From Cristatella mucedo (lineage: Eukaryota > Bryozoa > Phylactolaemata > Cristatellidae), in contig WPIO01000064.1 of the NCBI GenBank assembly GCA_009760855.2, positions 124,001 to 188,000 of the forward strand: a stretch of DNA of 64,000 nucleotides, read 5' to 3'. The stretch's first letter is position 1. Every line of letters begins with the position of its first letter. This document shows positions 1 through 11,404 of the stretch, in pieces. Under the pieces are notes generated by a model, which was given only the letters and a program-made list of their open reading frames with translations, was not told the DNA's origin and did no database searches. A program made the position numbers and the translations under genes.

Positions 1-307
1 ACATGAGTGACAGATCGCTTACAACAAAACTTGTGGAATCATACTACAGAATACCGTCAGAAGCCGGTTGTTTTCAGCGTGTCACTTTGAGAAACAAGCA
101 TAATTTCAAGTATACGAATGAAAAAGAAGTTGTTCTTGTTGCAGTGTATAATAAAACCGCTGACTTTAGCTGTGCGATCCCGAATAGGGCAGCAAAAGTT
201 CAACCTTTGGAGGAAGCTGCTTTCTGTAGGCAAGGCAGTCTCACACATGATCTCATATCCAACAAATCATTCGGGCTACCGCAATGCCTAATTAACGAAA
301 GCATGAC

Positions 308-626
308 ATTCTAATGCCGTGATGCCTATCGCCGACCTTGGAAAGCACCTTACGCAACGACAACTACTCTCCTGCAGCCGACTATGGCACACGTTTTTCA
401 GCGGTCCTGAGCTGTGACTTCTATGCTACTCACTACCTCAACTGCTCTCCTGACTCTGCTATGCTTCGCACTTTCTCTTTGTTGCGTGAGACGAAGTCTG
501 TTTGCTACCGAATGCGTACCGAAAGCCGCTTAGGCTGTGAGTGCGCTATACAAAACTCTCCTGCGTAACACCCATCTGGTCTTTATGACTTTGTGGAGAT
601 ACAGACGGAGATACACCTTGAGGGTC
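308..626 (+). mobile_element. LINE-B 3' end
   Basis: It matches the last ~300 bases of LINE-B: TTACGCAACGACAACTACTC, the CTCACTACCTCAACTGCTCT segment, an amino-acid remnant ending ECAIQNSPA, and a tail reading GTGGAGATACAGACGGAGAT. The pentamer tail is absent. Confidence 0.8.
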
Positions 627-1053
627 ATAGCTTCTAGCTTTATTTTAACCAAAAAACGTTGGTCACACAGCAGCAAGTCATCGCAGGATATTAGATGATT
701 CAGGTGCTCTATTGACGGTCGGACATATAATTTTACGCCAGGTTTATATAACGGCTCAATGCTAACTCAGCTTTGCAGTCTTGGTGACAAGCAGTCGGGA
801 TCAGTGAGCATTGCTTCTCTTATTAAAAAACGACCAACAATTCAGGAGCTGCATATAACATTCGTACAGGTACATTGGATTACTCCATGAGATAGATTTC
901 TACCTCAGCAAGTTGTCTTTATTTGATGCTCGAGACAGTATGTCTTGTATGTGATTAGAAACTCAAATATAAACCACAACATGCTCGTGGCGCATTCGTT
1001 GTGGATGAATATGACGAAATCTAGCTCGATTGTCACTAGAAATGACTCTTGAG

Positions 1054-1122
1054 GCATGGGACTCCTTTCCAAAACGAGAGTTCAAGGCCACGGAGAACTC
1101 AGCCCTTGACGCCTCTTTCTCT
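1054..1122 (+). CDS. Candidate upstream cadherin exon (weak)
   Basis: After an AG at 1052-1053 a 23-codon open stretch reads with FPKREFKATENSALDASFS at its end and stops at a GTAATG donor. The ENSA... pattern resembles the start of an EC repeat and matches the ENSAPGS motif of exon 9. Phase would be 0-0, as in several confirmed exons. The acceptor has a poor pyrimidine tract and no neighbour exon confirms it, so it may be a relic or chance. Confidence 0.28.
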
Positions 1123-1875
1123 GTAATGCCAATCGAGATTTAGTACCAGACAGCGGTTTGCTGTCATAGCACTCTAGTTTCTGGGTTCAACAAACTTGGA
1201 TCCGATATATTGTATATCCCAAATTCGTCCTGTTGGCGTCGCATGCATAATTTATTTTTGCCGTGGGTAAGGACGAGCTGTTACCTCAGATAATATAACA
1301 TCCCGGCTGAATTCACTGAAGGCATTTTTTTAAGGAACACCTTAGACCTACAGCAAGCTACCCGTCAAAATCTCTCTCATTAAAGCCTTTAATGATGCCA
1401 TTCGAGGTCTGAGTGATGCCAGTGATGAGGCAGGATATACTTGATGCAACATTGCTACCTTTTGTGTGATTGTCATTGAAGCAGCAATATTGCCGAAGCC
1501 TAAAAAATACTTGAATTGACGTAAGTTGATCATGTAGCCTGAAAAACAGTTAAAGCACTGTTGGCTGGCTGGTGTAGGAAATGTTGTGGCAGTAGCATGA
1601 ACCCAATGTACGTTTACTTTGTCAGCTTCCTTTGCTGATGTCCAAATTTTTAAAAGCTTTGTGGCTACCAATCTTTAGCCCTGCTATCGCCTTCTGATTA
1701 AAAATCTGTCGGAGATCGCTGCCCTCACTAGGCAAAGCGTCTTAACCAGTTTAGGGCTTCATAAGTGAGAGCACGCTTTTTAACGCTTTTTTTACGTACG
1801 GATGGATAAGTTTACCGAGGCTTCTGCAAGGCAAGCCAACAGGTGTACTTCTCTGTATGGCAATGGGCGAGCCAG

Positions 1876-2011
1876 TTAGATCAACACATAGTCCGATGGC
1901 TTTGGGACAGCAATAAGTCCAGAGCACTATGCAGTGCTTTCAACGATGGTGGAATTTTCTCCCGCCGCAGGCAATCTCATTTAGTATTTGCTTTACTTTA
2001 TCCCTACGCAG
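1876..2011 (+). CDS. Candidate upstream cadherin exon (weak)
   Basis: An open stretch of 45 codons plus one base runs from an AG at 1874-1875 to a strong donor, G|GTAAGC. The segment LCSAFNDGGIFS...HLVFAL resembles the 'L.aC.sAtDsD...vtYeL' part of the A exons. Its phase (0-1) fits exon 1 at 8921, which begins with two bases completing a codon. The acceptor is weak, and the joined EC repeat would be longer than the usual ~105 residues. Transcript evidence would settle it. Confidence 0.3.
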
Positions 2012-2474
2012 GTAAGCGATCTACCTGAGGAAGTATATGCATAGTTTTGAAAAGCATGACTGGATCACCGTGTCGTACACACACTCTCGATGAGCCTCAG
2101 AGGGTGAAAGAATAGCGGAAATCTGTTTCTGACTCTAGCCGTCACATCGCAGATGGTAAAGAAAGAAATAAGAGGGCTATACCGGCAGGTCTGCAGAGCA
2201 CCGAAGATGGTGGCTGACATTTAGTTTGTGGCTGAAAAAGCCTTATGTCAGAGGGCCTCATCTCCCACGCAAATGGCTATGAGTTGTTTGTAACACATAT
2301 AAAAAAGCTTGCAAGCAAAGTCTTCATAAAAAAGAAAATTCACACCATGCCAGCCGTCTAGCATAAATAATGCCTTTTAGACATTCAGTGTGACTTAAAT
2401 GCGTACAGAACAATCAATGGTTTTAGTAGTGTACTAATTCAAGAATTTTTCCATTGGTCAGGACCGGGTAGTTT

Positions 2475-2734
<260 letters not shown>

Positions 2735-3711
2735 AATGAGTGACTTGTCCACGGCAAAAAGCTGGGCAGACTTGTAGTGAGGAGGCCTTCACTGCTTTTG
2801 GTGGCAACCGCTTACTCGCGGGTACTTTAGCTTCTACTGGAGCGTTGACCTGGGAGGGCAGCAACATCTGACAGATACGATAAATGGGGAGCCAAGTGTT
2901 TGTGACTGTTTGCGCGTGAAGAAGAAGCGCCACCCACAAGGCCCTTCAGTATAAATGGTGGCACCTCCAGCTGGTAGCGTGGGGATCTCAGTACCAAAAA
3001 GAACTCCGCATGAAAGTCTCTTTGGGTGTCTTTTAGAACGTGTACATCGAAGACTGTCGCACGCGTTCTCAATCGGTGTCAACCTGGAGCTATTACTTTA
3101 TCGGCAATCGTAATTTCAAATAGGCTAAAGGAGTAATCATAATCAGACAGGTCCAAAGGGACGATGTTGCAGGACAGCTTCGCGCGCCCAGCTTAAAGCT
3201 TTGTACGTGGGAGCAAATTTTCTACAGACTAAAAAGTTGACCGAGGCTTCCATTTTGCAAGCTTTTAGCGGATTATCAGGGTTTTCAAAAATGAAGAATA
3301 AAAAATATGTTTTCTAGAGGGTCCAGGGGGCCTATATTGGTGGGGTGAATTCTAAGCGCTGATTCAAGGTGTTTATCCAGAGTTTGTCATTCATTATTTT
3401 TGAAATGAGGCTGCAGAGGTCAGCCACGCATGTAGCCTTTGAGGAGGAGCTACAAGCACCAACAAATTTCTTGGTGACGTTCATAGGGAGAAGATCCCGG
3501 GAGAAGCTATTTCGATGTTGAAATCCAGACCCTAACAAGAGGAGGTTTAAAAATATTTTCAAAATAGATTGAAAGGGCTTTCTGGGTGACGCTCCTTCCA
3601 CGGCGATTAGCAGGACCTGCTTCCGGAGGAGGCTGCAGTTTCGTGTAACAAGGCAATACATGTATGTCTAAAGAGGCTTACAGCGGGTCACCTAATACGA
3701 TTAGGAACAGT

Positions 3712-4632
3712 GGCTTGCTAGATACTTAACTCTCCCACTGGTTCGGTCTCGGCTAGACTACTGCAATTCTGGCTAGGCTGGACTATCGAACTATCGAAAC
3801 AAGCCATTACGCCTATGGAGCTCGTGACGAACATGGCTGCCGTGCAATTCCAAGAGAAGTTCAGCCGTGTGTCTCCATTGCTGATGGAGCTGCGCTGGCT
3901 CCCGGTTGATCATCGCATACAAAGCAAAATTCTTAAACTGACCCACAAGGCCCGCCACAGCTTGATTTCTTCATACCTAACTGAACTGCTTTGCCAGTTT
4001 TAGCCTGCTCTTGCCCTCAGGTCCTGGTGATGAATCATGCTCAGCTGGTGATGAGCTTAGCTGCTAGATTTGTTAGATATTCCCAGAGGTTTTTACCTGG
4101 CGTCTCCTTTGCCGAAGGAGCTTCGCTGGCTTCCGATCGATCAACGGAAACAAAGTAAATTTCTTTCGCTGATCCACAAGGCCCGCCACGGCTTGGCTCC
4201 GTCATACCTAGCAGAACTGCAGCAGCACCAATCTCAGCCTCCGCCTGCCCTCAGGTCCTCTGTGGAAAATTGATTAGCAGTTACAGTTCTCAGCTTAAAG
4301 ACCGTGGGTGATAAAAGCATTAGCTCTGCAGGTCCCAGACTGCGGAACTTGGTTGCACAGTACTTACGCAACGATATCTATATTCTCCTGCTGGCCACTA
4401 TAGCACATCCTTCCAGCTATCCTGAGCTGCTACTTCCATGCTACTTGTTTCCGCGGTTGCCCTCCTGACTCAGCTTTGCTTCTCACGTTCTCTTTGTAGC
4501 GTTGTTTCCATTCTTTAGGCGAAGTCTTTGGCTATCGTATGCTCGACGAAACCTGCCAAGGCTTCGAGTACGCTAACGATAACTCTCCAAAGTAACTCCC
4601 ACTTAGTCATGAAGGTTTTCTGGAGGCACACA
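3712..4632 (+). mobile_element. LINE-B 3' region with an internal duplication
   Basis: Two overlapping stretches of the same LINE-B coding segment lie in tandem. At ~3812-4024 the remnant reads LRWLPVDHRIQSKILKLTHK, and at ~4080-4270 LRWLPIDQRKQSKFLSLIHK. The second stretch continues to the LINE-B 3' part near 4632. Both are decayed. Confidence 0.72.
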
Positions 4633-5749
4633 TTAATTTAAGAGGTCTGGCGGACGGTGCAGCTGCAAAGCTGTAAGTTCGCGGTCTATCTCCAGGCCTA
4701 TCTTACCGGAATTCCCGCGCTGGCGCTCCGCTAGAGACTCGCGTTCAAGGCCCAAGTTACTGGTCAGTCTATTGAGGAGAGGCCTGCTGATTGCCAGAAC
4801 ATCCGCCTTGCTAACACAGCTCCCCAGGCTGTGAAACAGCGAAGACCCTGTACTGGTACTAATAAATAGCAAGTACCCGCAGAACTTAGCATTTAGCAAC
4901 GTCTCTCCTGGCGCATCTATCCCAGAACCGGAGCGGGGAACACTAACCAGTGATTATTCAGACTCTAGATACCACAAAGCCTGGCAGCCTCTACTCTACT
5001 GCTGCCAGGCTTCCGAGAAGAGGCGCTATCAGGCTTAGAGTGAGATTTCAGTATCTGATAACACAGTGCGGCGCTTTCACCACAGCCTACAAGTCTTTCT
5101 TCGGAGAAAGGCTGCCACCTTTACTTTGGTCTCAAAAAGGTTGTTAGAGCAGCGTGCCTTTTCCCCAGCCACGGTATGTTTTCAGAAGGCGCAGTAGTCT
5201 TCTTAAAGGTGGAAATCGCGTTTAAAGTTGCTAAGCTGAGATAATGATTTTTAGGTACGACTGAAGAAGATTGCTTTGCAGTGTACAGCTTGAGGCCCTC
5301 CACGTTGTAGGGTTTAGTTACCTTTTGTTCAGACGCACGAGTCAGGGGAGACCACGCCCCCGTGGCCTTCGAGAGGCTTCGAAGCCACTCCCAGAATAAA
5401 GAATGACAGCGATTTTAGCATAGCTTTGCGTAGATCTTAGCAGAGGTGCAGCGAGATCTTTCGGCATCCGGGGACAAAGCTAACAATTGCACCATTTCCC
5501 CTTGTCAAAATTGCTGCAAAATAGCTCGGCCGCAGAAGAAATACAAAACACCCTAGAAAGCATATCAAGTCGAGAAAGTTTTATTAATTGTCGCACAGGT
5601 ACAAGTTGGCTATCACAGCTTTAACTTAGGTGTATATTTCTGGTCATGAACGTGGCAAACTGGTCAATAGCAGTTTGAAAAGCCGATATTTTCCAATGTT
5701 TTTTCTCTGCTTAGCAAGGCCAAATTACATAGCCGATCTTGCGCCACTG

Positions 5750-5892
5750 ATAACAATAATAATAATAATAATAATAATTCACTTGATAAAGCGCCCTCAG
5801 AGAACTTAATCTCTCTCTAGGCGCTTTACATTTGCTGTAAAGTGAAATGCAATTGAATGGTAAGTAAAATCATGCTTGAAAAACAAACGAAA
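5750..5892 (-). mobile_element. LINE-A 3' end
   Basis: On the - strand this reads as the last ~140 bases of LINE-A: a region ending CATTCAATTGCATTTCAC, the hairpin AAAGCGCC...GGCGCTTT and an (ATT)9-like tail, seen on the + strand as (AAT)n at 5754-5778. Confidence 0.8.
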
Positions 5893-6748
5893 TGAATATT
5901 GATGCACTCAGATAAGACAGGATTGTCCTCAGCTTGCTCAAGGAACGTTCAAAACTGGAAACTGATAAAGCTATGACGAGAAGAACTTGCAACACGACTC
6001 TGAAATTAGTAAACATATCTTTTTCATAACTGACGATGAAATACATAAGCTCTAGAGGTGTCTTTAGTGCCGAGTCGTGACGTTTACGGCAACGATATAA
6101 ATACAGCACTTGATATTCTGCGCTTAGCGCTAGCGACAATACCATATTAGTAATATCACAACGATAGCCTCTATTTTACGGCTGACACACGCATGTGACT
6201 TCCAGCTATCTCTCGCAAACAGACTTAAAGCAGCTCACACTCAGCGCTAGACTCACCGACTGACAGACAGATTTTCCAGGAGAGCGACTGCGGTCAGGCA
6301 CAGGCCTTATGCAGTAACCAGGTCATAAGTCACAAAATAAACGCTATCATAGATATTTATGCAAAATGATGCTCGCAAGCCTCGGCTTATCGAGGCTATT
6401 TCGTAAGTGTTCCAGTGAAGCGGCAAATCTCTCAGTTCTTAATCAAGGCTCAGCTGTCAAGCTCATAGCTCATAATCGCTGGGCGTTACACTAGCAACAC
6501 TGCATGGACCGGATGGGTTCTGGCGTGCGCGACAGGCTGCTGGGGTGCCGAGTTAAGCCTAGCTCGCGTGGTCCAATAGCGTGTCAGTGCTCAGCCACGG
6601 CACGCTGGCTCGCCTTTTGACTCAGCGTAGCAGGCCGGGCTCGCCCTTGACGCGACGAAGCCCGCCTGTGGCGGGCAGGATGAGGCGAGCGGACGGAAAT
6701 GCGGGCAGTGGGAATGCGGACGGAGGGTTGAGCGGCCTCTTGGTGCGC

Positions 6749-6751
<3 letters not shown>

Positions 6752-6794
<43 letters not shown>
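6752..6794. repeat. (GA)n microsatellite in a GC-rich stretch
   Basis: A 43-base GA run lies inside a CpG-containing, GC-rich segment (about 6520-6890). No gene could be supported around it. Confidence 0.95.
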
Positions 6795-6795
<1 letters not shown>

Positions 6796-7082
6796 AAGCC
6801 GAATAAGCGGCGGTTGAAGCCACCTCGGCGTTTCCGCATCGTCGCACGTGTATGCCGCCAGAGCGGCAAGCTGCAGCTTGGTCTAAGCCTGCAAGCACAC
6901 TTAACTAGATCAGCCAGCATTAGTCGAGTCCACGGAAACAAGAATTTGCGCTTGACATCAATATTGGTATTCTCAAATGCTACAGTTAAAAAATATATTC
7001 ACAATCCATTTCGCTCTTAGTGCCCGTCTGGCCTAGGCATCCAGAACATCTGACCCCGCCCCCTCGCTACCCCTTTTGTTCT

Positions 7083-7140
7083 TAGCGTAGTGGTAGGTAC
7101 TCGATTGGTGACCCAGGTCACTGGTTCGAGAATTGCAGTA
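7083..7140 (+). other. tRNA-like segment, possible SINE head
   Basis: TAGCGTAGTGGTAGGTACTC resembles an A box region and CTGGTTCGAGAATTGC a B box, 30 bases apart as in a tRNA. Clear acceptor-stem pairing is not visible, so it is more likely a decayed tRNA-derived repeat than a working tRNA. Confidence 0.35.
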
Positions 7141-8920
7141 GGCAATTCTCTATTGCCTGCTGCTAAAGGAATACGAGCCGCAAATGCTCTTCTGCCGCTA
7201 TGTAAACTAGGCTGTTGGAGAAGCCAGCTTTTGCATTGCTTACACACAAGAGTTTTCTCGGGGGAATTCAAAGAAAAGGCTTTGACCTCGTCACACGACA
7301 CTAAAGTTCAAGGCTTAGCCTCTAACAAAAAATCACGGCTGCGCCCATTATTTGGGCCAAAACTACAGGACGTCGTCTCCAGTGTATACCAAGACATAAT
7401 AATTTGTTAGTGCCCACCGAGAGCTCAATCTCTTTCTATGCACTTTAAATTTGCTGCAAAGGGACATCTAAGGGTGATGGCAGGTTGATCAGCACCGGAG
7501 CTTCGCCCCCCTTCTGGCCAGTGTCAGATCTCCGAATCTTCGTCACAAGGCTCGCTTTATCGTATACCGCCGCCTCCGATATGTTTGGTCAACGGTCCAA
7601 AATCCACTGTTGCCTTGCAGAGGAAGAAATAAGCCCTAAGCTGGCTACTTCGTTTTGATATGCGAAGCTGGAAAATATTGAAGCTCCGTCATTAATGCGT
7701 GCACACACACACAGAGTAGATAACACCACAGATATGACGAAGCCCAATGATACACAGCTCTGCCGAACCGCTACCTCAGTTCACACAAGCGGATTAAGTA
7801 CAGTCCTCAATAGAAATAACCATGGAAAACCGAGTAGGAAAACACTGTCAATGACCGCTTTCTGAACGTTCTATTGAACGGTCGAGCTGACTTTATCAGT
7901 GATCTGGCATCTGGGTTCAGAGACTGTCTATTCAACTTTCGATGGCAACGCAGCATCTTCACCTCTCTCGTGAGCTGCACTATGATACCACTTTGGTGTT
8001 AGCCATAAATCGACCCAAGCGCCCAGCTTCAGATCGTTCAGAGAGCTAATTGGCGCCACCGAACGTGACTGGATCACCCTGTATAAACCACGTATTTCTG
8101 CGTACACAAAGGCGAATATCAAAGAAACCTTGATGCATTTGTTGTGTGACGGTGGCTCCGGCGGCAGCTGTTCTAGCGGGAGTCTCTCAGAGACACAGCG
8201 GGCGCACGTTCGTGGTTAACGAGACTCTCTTTATAACTCCCAACGGGCACATATATGGAAGCCCAATCAATCGCAGCAACGACGCGAAATATAATCTGCA
8301 TTAGTGACCCGTCGCTGCGCTACTTCAATGGCTTAGCTATTCGTCACAGGTGAGGCGTGTGCATTAGTGTCGGGCGCTTCGCTAACTGCAGCAGCGGAAG
8401 CCGCAGCCGCAAACAACACACTGATGCTAGCCGCACTAATCATCGAGGAAATAGAAAGGTTGGTTTGACAAGGCAATCGCAAGGAAAAACTTGGTTTCTT
8501 CGGTCCTCAGTCTATACCCTCCCAACTCAAGAGTAGCAAAGTCCCTACCCAACCGGCGGCAAGTGCAAGGAAAAGCCGTAACGACATCGTTGCTCAGTCG
8601 CTCAAAGCTACAGCTTATACTAAAATGAGCATGCTTGGCGGGAAATTTATTGGTATTCTAATCAGGATATTAAATTCAATAAAAAATTGCTAGCTAAGCT
8701 ATGTGTAACAGCTTCTTGGCGGCGTGAGTGAGTTGTCGGTAGGTCTAAAGCGGCAAACGAGCGGTTTACTGTCAATTAAGTTTCCTATGCTGGCCCGGAT
8801 TTGGTAAAACGGAAGCAACTGGCTCGCATCCTGCCTACGAAACGCCTTCCCACAAGGCTAAGTCTGCTACAGGGGCATCTCTAAGAATTGCCCGTGCCAC
8901 CTATTGTACTGCATTTTCAG

Positions 8921-9057
8921 GTTTCGAAATCGGTTTTCAAAGCGTGGTCCAAGCTAACAAAATATCTGGATTGTGCCCAGAAGATTTCTTTTCAGTCACG
9001 GCCAGTAAAAAAGTCATCGTGCAACAGGAGTTTGATATCGACGAATTAATACCACAG
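8921..9057 (+). CDS. Cadherin exon 1 (second half of an EC repeat)
   Basis: The exon follows a good acceptor (GCATTTTCAG) and ends at CAG|GTTAGT, phase 1-0, 137 bases. It encodes ISGLCPEDFFSVTASKKV, then a DIDEL segment where LDRE-type motifs sit in EC repeats. It reads straight into exon 2 and then the DENDDDPIF motif of exon 3, which is the expected order for the C-terminal half of one EC repeat. The first codon is completed from an upstream exon that is not confirmed. The 5' end of the gene therefore lies upstream. Confidence 0.72.
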
Positions 9058-9151
9058 GTTAGTCATCGCTCAGAGCACACTGCACCACTGCATTACGTGA
9101 TTCCTCACGACTGTGAGTGCATTTTAGCAAGCCAAAATTCAAAATTCAAGA

Positions 9152-9327
<176 letters not shown>

Positions 9328-10832
9328 TCAGTTTGTAAGCCAAAGTCGCTGTTTCATTGTTAATCACTGTCGGTATCGTTCATTGTGATATTATGGCTTA
9401 CTTAGATTACTATGCATGAAACCCGAATGACGGAGTAATTTATTTGGTAGATTAATACTCGCAATGCACCCTAGCACGTTTACAGATTTTTCTGACTTGA
9501 CTCAGACAGCGACCTTGAGCTACAAAGACCGAGGCATCTATAAAGGCACTTCGAAAAACCAATCAGAGACTAGCGAAGCAATCTAAACGTAAAGAATTTA
9601 CAGCGTAGGACGAGTGAAATGCAGAGCTCGTATAAATAGAGTTCTCGTGTCAAAAGCCGACTACCGCAGAAAAATGAGTAAAGAATAAAAGAAATTCAAG
9701 GGAGCAGCTCAACCAGAACCGTCGATGCTTCCTTTAAGAAGCGATGGTGGAAAGATTTTCCTTTATTCTTACCAGACGGTCCTATTAGGGACCCTTAAGC
9801 TTCATTGGCTGCTGACTTCGCGATAGATATTTAGAAAAGCTTACACAATCTAATGGTAGCTGAGTCAGCAACAGAGCCATTTTCAGCCACCTAATTACAT
9901 TCCGTGCTTAAATTAGAAAATAACGATTCCGCGGCGGAACAGTGGAAGAGACACTGCTCGTTTGGATCAAACTGTGCTCACAAAAATCTCCAAGAAAGAA
10001 GAGAAATTAAAAGAAGGAAGAGAGATAGGAAACTGACAGAAGGAAGTGTATTGGAAAGATTGAGGCAGAAGGACAAGCGCTGCTGGCTATGAGTACGTTC
10101 GCAGAAGGACGTAGACACGAGCGATCATATATAGGCAGTGACTACAGTAAGTCTAATATTAAATTAGCTAAAAGTCTGCGAGGAAAGGTTTCAGCAGCTT
10201 GTCTGTGGCTATCGCTAGCTATGCATAGCATGTCAACAGACTCGCAGCTTCTTAATTTACGCATACAGGATGGTTTTTGAATAGTTACAGTAATAATACA
10301 AAAATGGTTGATATCACCACGAATCGTGTTCTAGGCACATGTACATGCTGGACAAAAGTCATGTCAACTGTACAGTTCTCACACCATGCACCTATTCAGT
10401 ACGCTTCAGAGCAAAAAGGACAACGTAAACAGATTGGGCCAATGCTAAGAGAAAAGTTGGGTTTTAGCTTTTTTTCTAATTGCCTTTGATCTCATAATGA
10501 GATTTGCGCATCCTTTCGTTGCGTGATCAGAATGGCAATCAACGTCATGTGGCGAGCCTAGAGCATAGCTAATGAAGAGCAATATTTAGTTATACTATTT
10601 TCCATATATTTTTCATATCGGAAATTCTATGTAAAAGGCAGCATGTTCACGATTCACGTCGGTCGACGATCCAGACCGTCCGAAATTATATGGAAGCAGG
10701 AATGGCACCTGCTCATAGCGTATCCATTGAGGTGACACTTATGTAGGGTACTTTTGATGGTAAAAATAGTTCTACATTGCAAAGTAAAACCTATTGATTG
10801 TGTCATGGCTTTTACTCAAATTTTCATTGCAG

Positions 10833-10904
10833 AGTTCCTCAAATTCAGACATCCAATGTAGATTTAATTTTGTTTGCACAAGCAGCGAAGGCAAAGCGAG
10901 TAAT
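10833..10904 (+). CDS. Cadherin exon 2 (small exon inside an EC repeat)
   Basis: A 72-base, phase 0-0 exon lies between TTTTCATTGCAG and AAT|GTAAGT, both strong. It encodes 24 residues, including RFNFVCTSSEGKASN, matching the 'y.f.v...s.eG.as' strands that precede the terminal V.V.V..DxNDN strand of an EC repeat. The next exon is only 87 bases downstream and continues the strand. The short length makes it easy to miss, but its frame, borders and context all agree. Confidence 0.72.
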
Positions 10905-10991
10905 GTAAGTTGCAGCACTCCACGTTTTTGCTATCCAAAAATTTGCTTTTTCGGGAGATGTTTACAATGCTTCCGACTCTATCGCACTCAG

Positions 10992-11078
10992 GTGGAGGTT
11001 TTAATTGTCGTGGAGGATGAAAACGATGACGACCCAATTTTCACCAGTGCAGCACGTTCCTCAACTTCTATCAATGAG
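10992..11078 (+). CDS. Cadherin exon 3 (canonical calcium linker)
   Basis: An 87-base phase 0-0 exon runs from CACTCAG to GAG|GTAAGG. It encodes VEVLIVVEDENDDDPIF, the terminal strand of one EC repeat plus its calcium linker (DENDDDPIF in place of the DxNDNxPxF consensus), then the first strand of the next repeat ending SINE. The Glu at the end occupies the position of the conserved early EC glutamate. It is followed by a 6.8-kb intron containing a LINE-A element. Confidence 0.88.
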
Positions 11079-11404
11079 GTAAGGTGCTGTGTGACGTTCA
11101 AAAGTTAAATACAAAAGATGGCTGATGCCATATCTTTGGTAGCACGCTCGGTCCATGTAATTGAAGCTGGCAAGCCAAGGTTCGTGTTATGTGAATACGA
11201 AAAAAGAGCGACAGAGAAAATAAAAGATAAAACAATATTGCGATCTGGAAATAGCTGGCTGAAGGAGCACGGGATGTTATAATAGAAACTATAAAAATTC
11301 TAGATACATTAAGGTATATGACACAATCGAGCGACACAAAAGATTTCGTGAACAAGATCGGACTCGTCCTGAAATTTTATATCCAAATCAAAGAAGACAA
11401 CAAG

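Noticed and set aside
78-197. Cadherin-like stretch after an AG (VTLRNKHNF...EKEVVLVAVY)
   Set aside because: The motif is suggestive of the strand after TG.vtL, but no good donor in phase was found and no neighbouring exon supports it.
6520-6890. CpG island promoter
   Set aside because: The stretch is GC- and CpG-rich, but no transcript start, first exon or signal peptide could be linked to it.
7083-7140. Functional tRNA gene
   Set aside because: A- and B-box-like sequences are present, but acceptor and anticodon stems do not form convincingly.
8183-8310. EC-like open stretch (FITPNGHIYGSPINR...YNL)
   Set aside because: It has an acceptor, but the only nearby GT would give phase 2, unlike any confirmed exon, and exon 1 can be joined without it. 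Possibly a dead exon.
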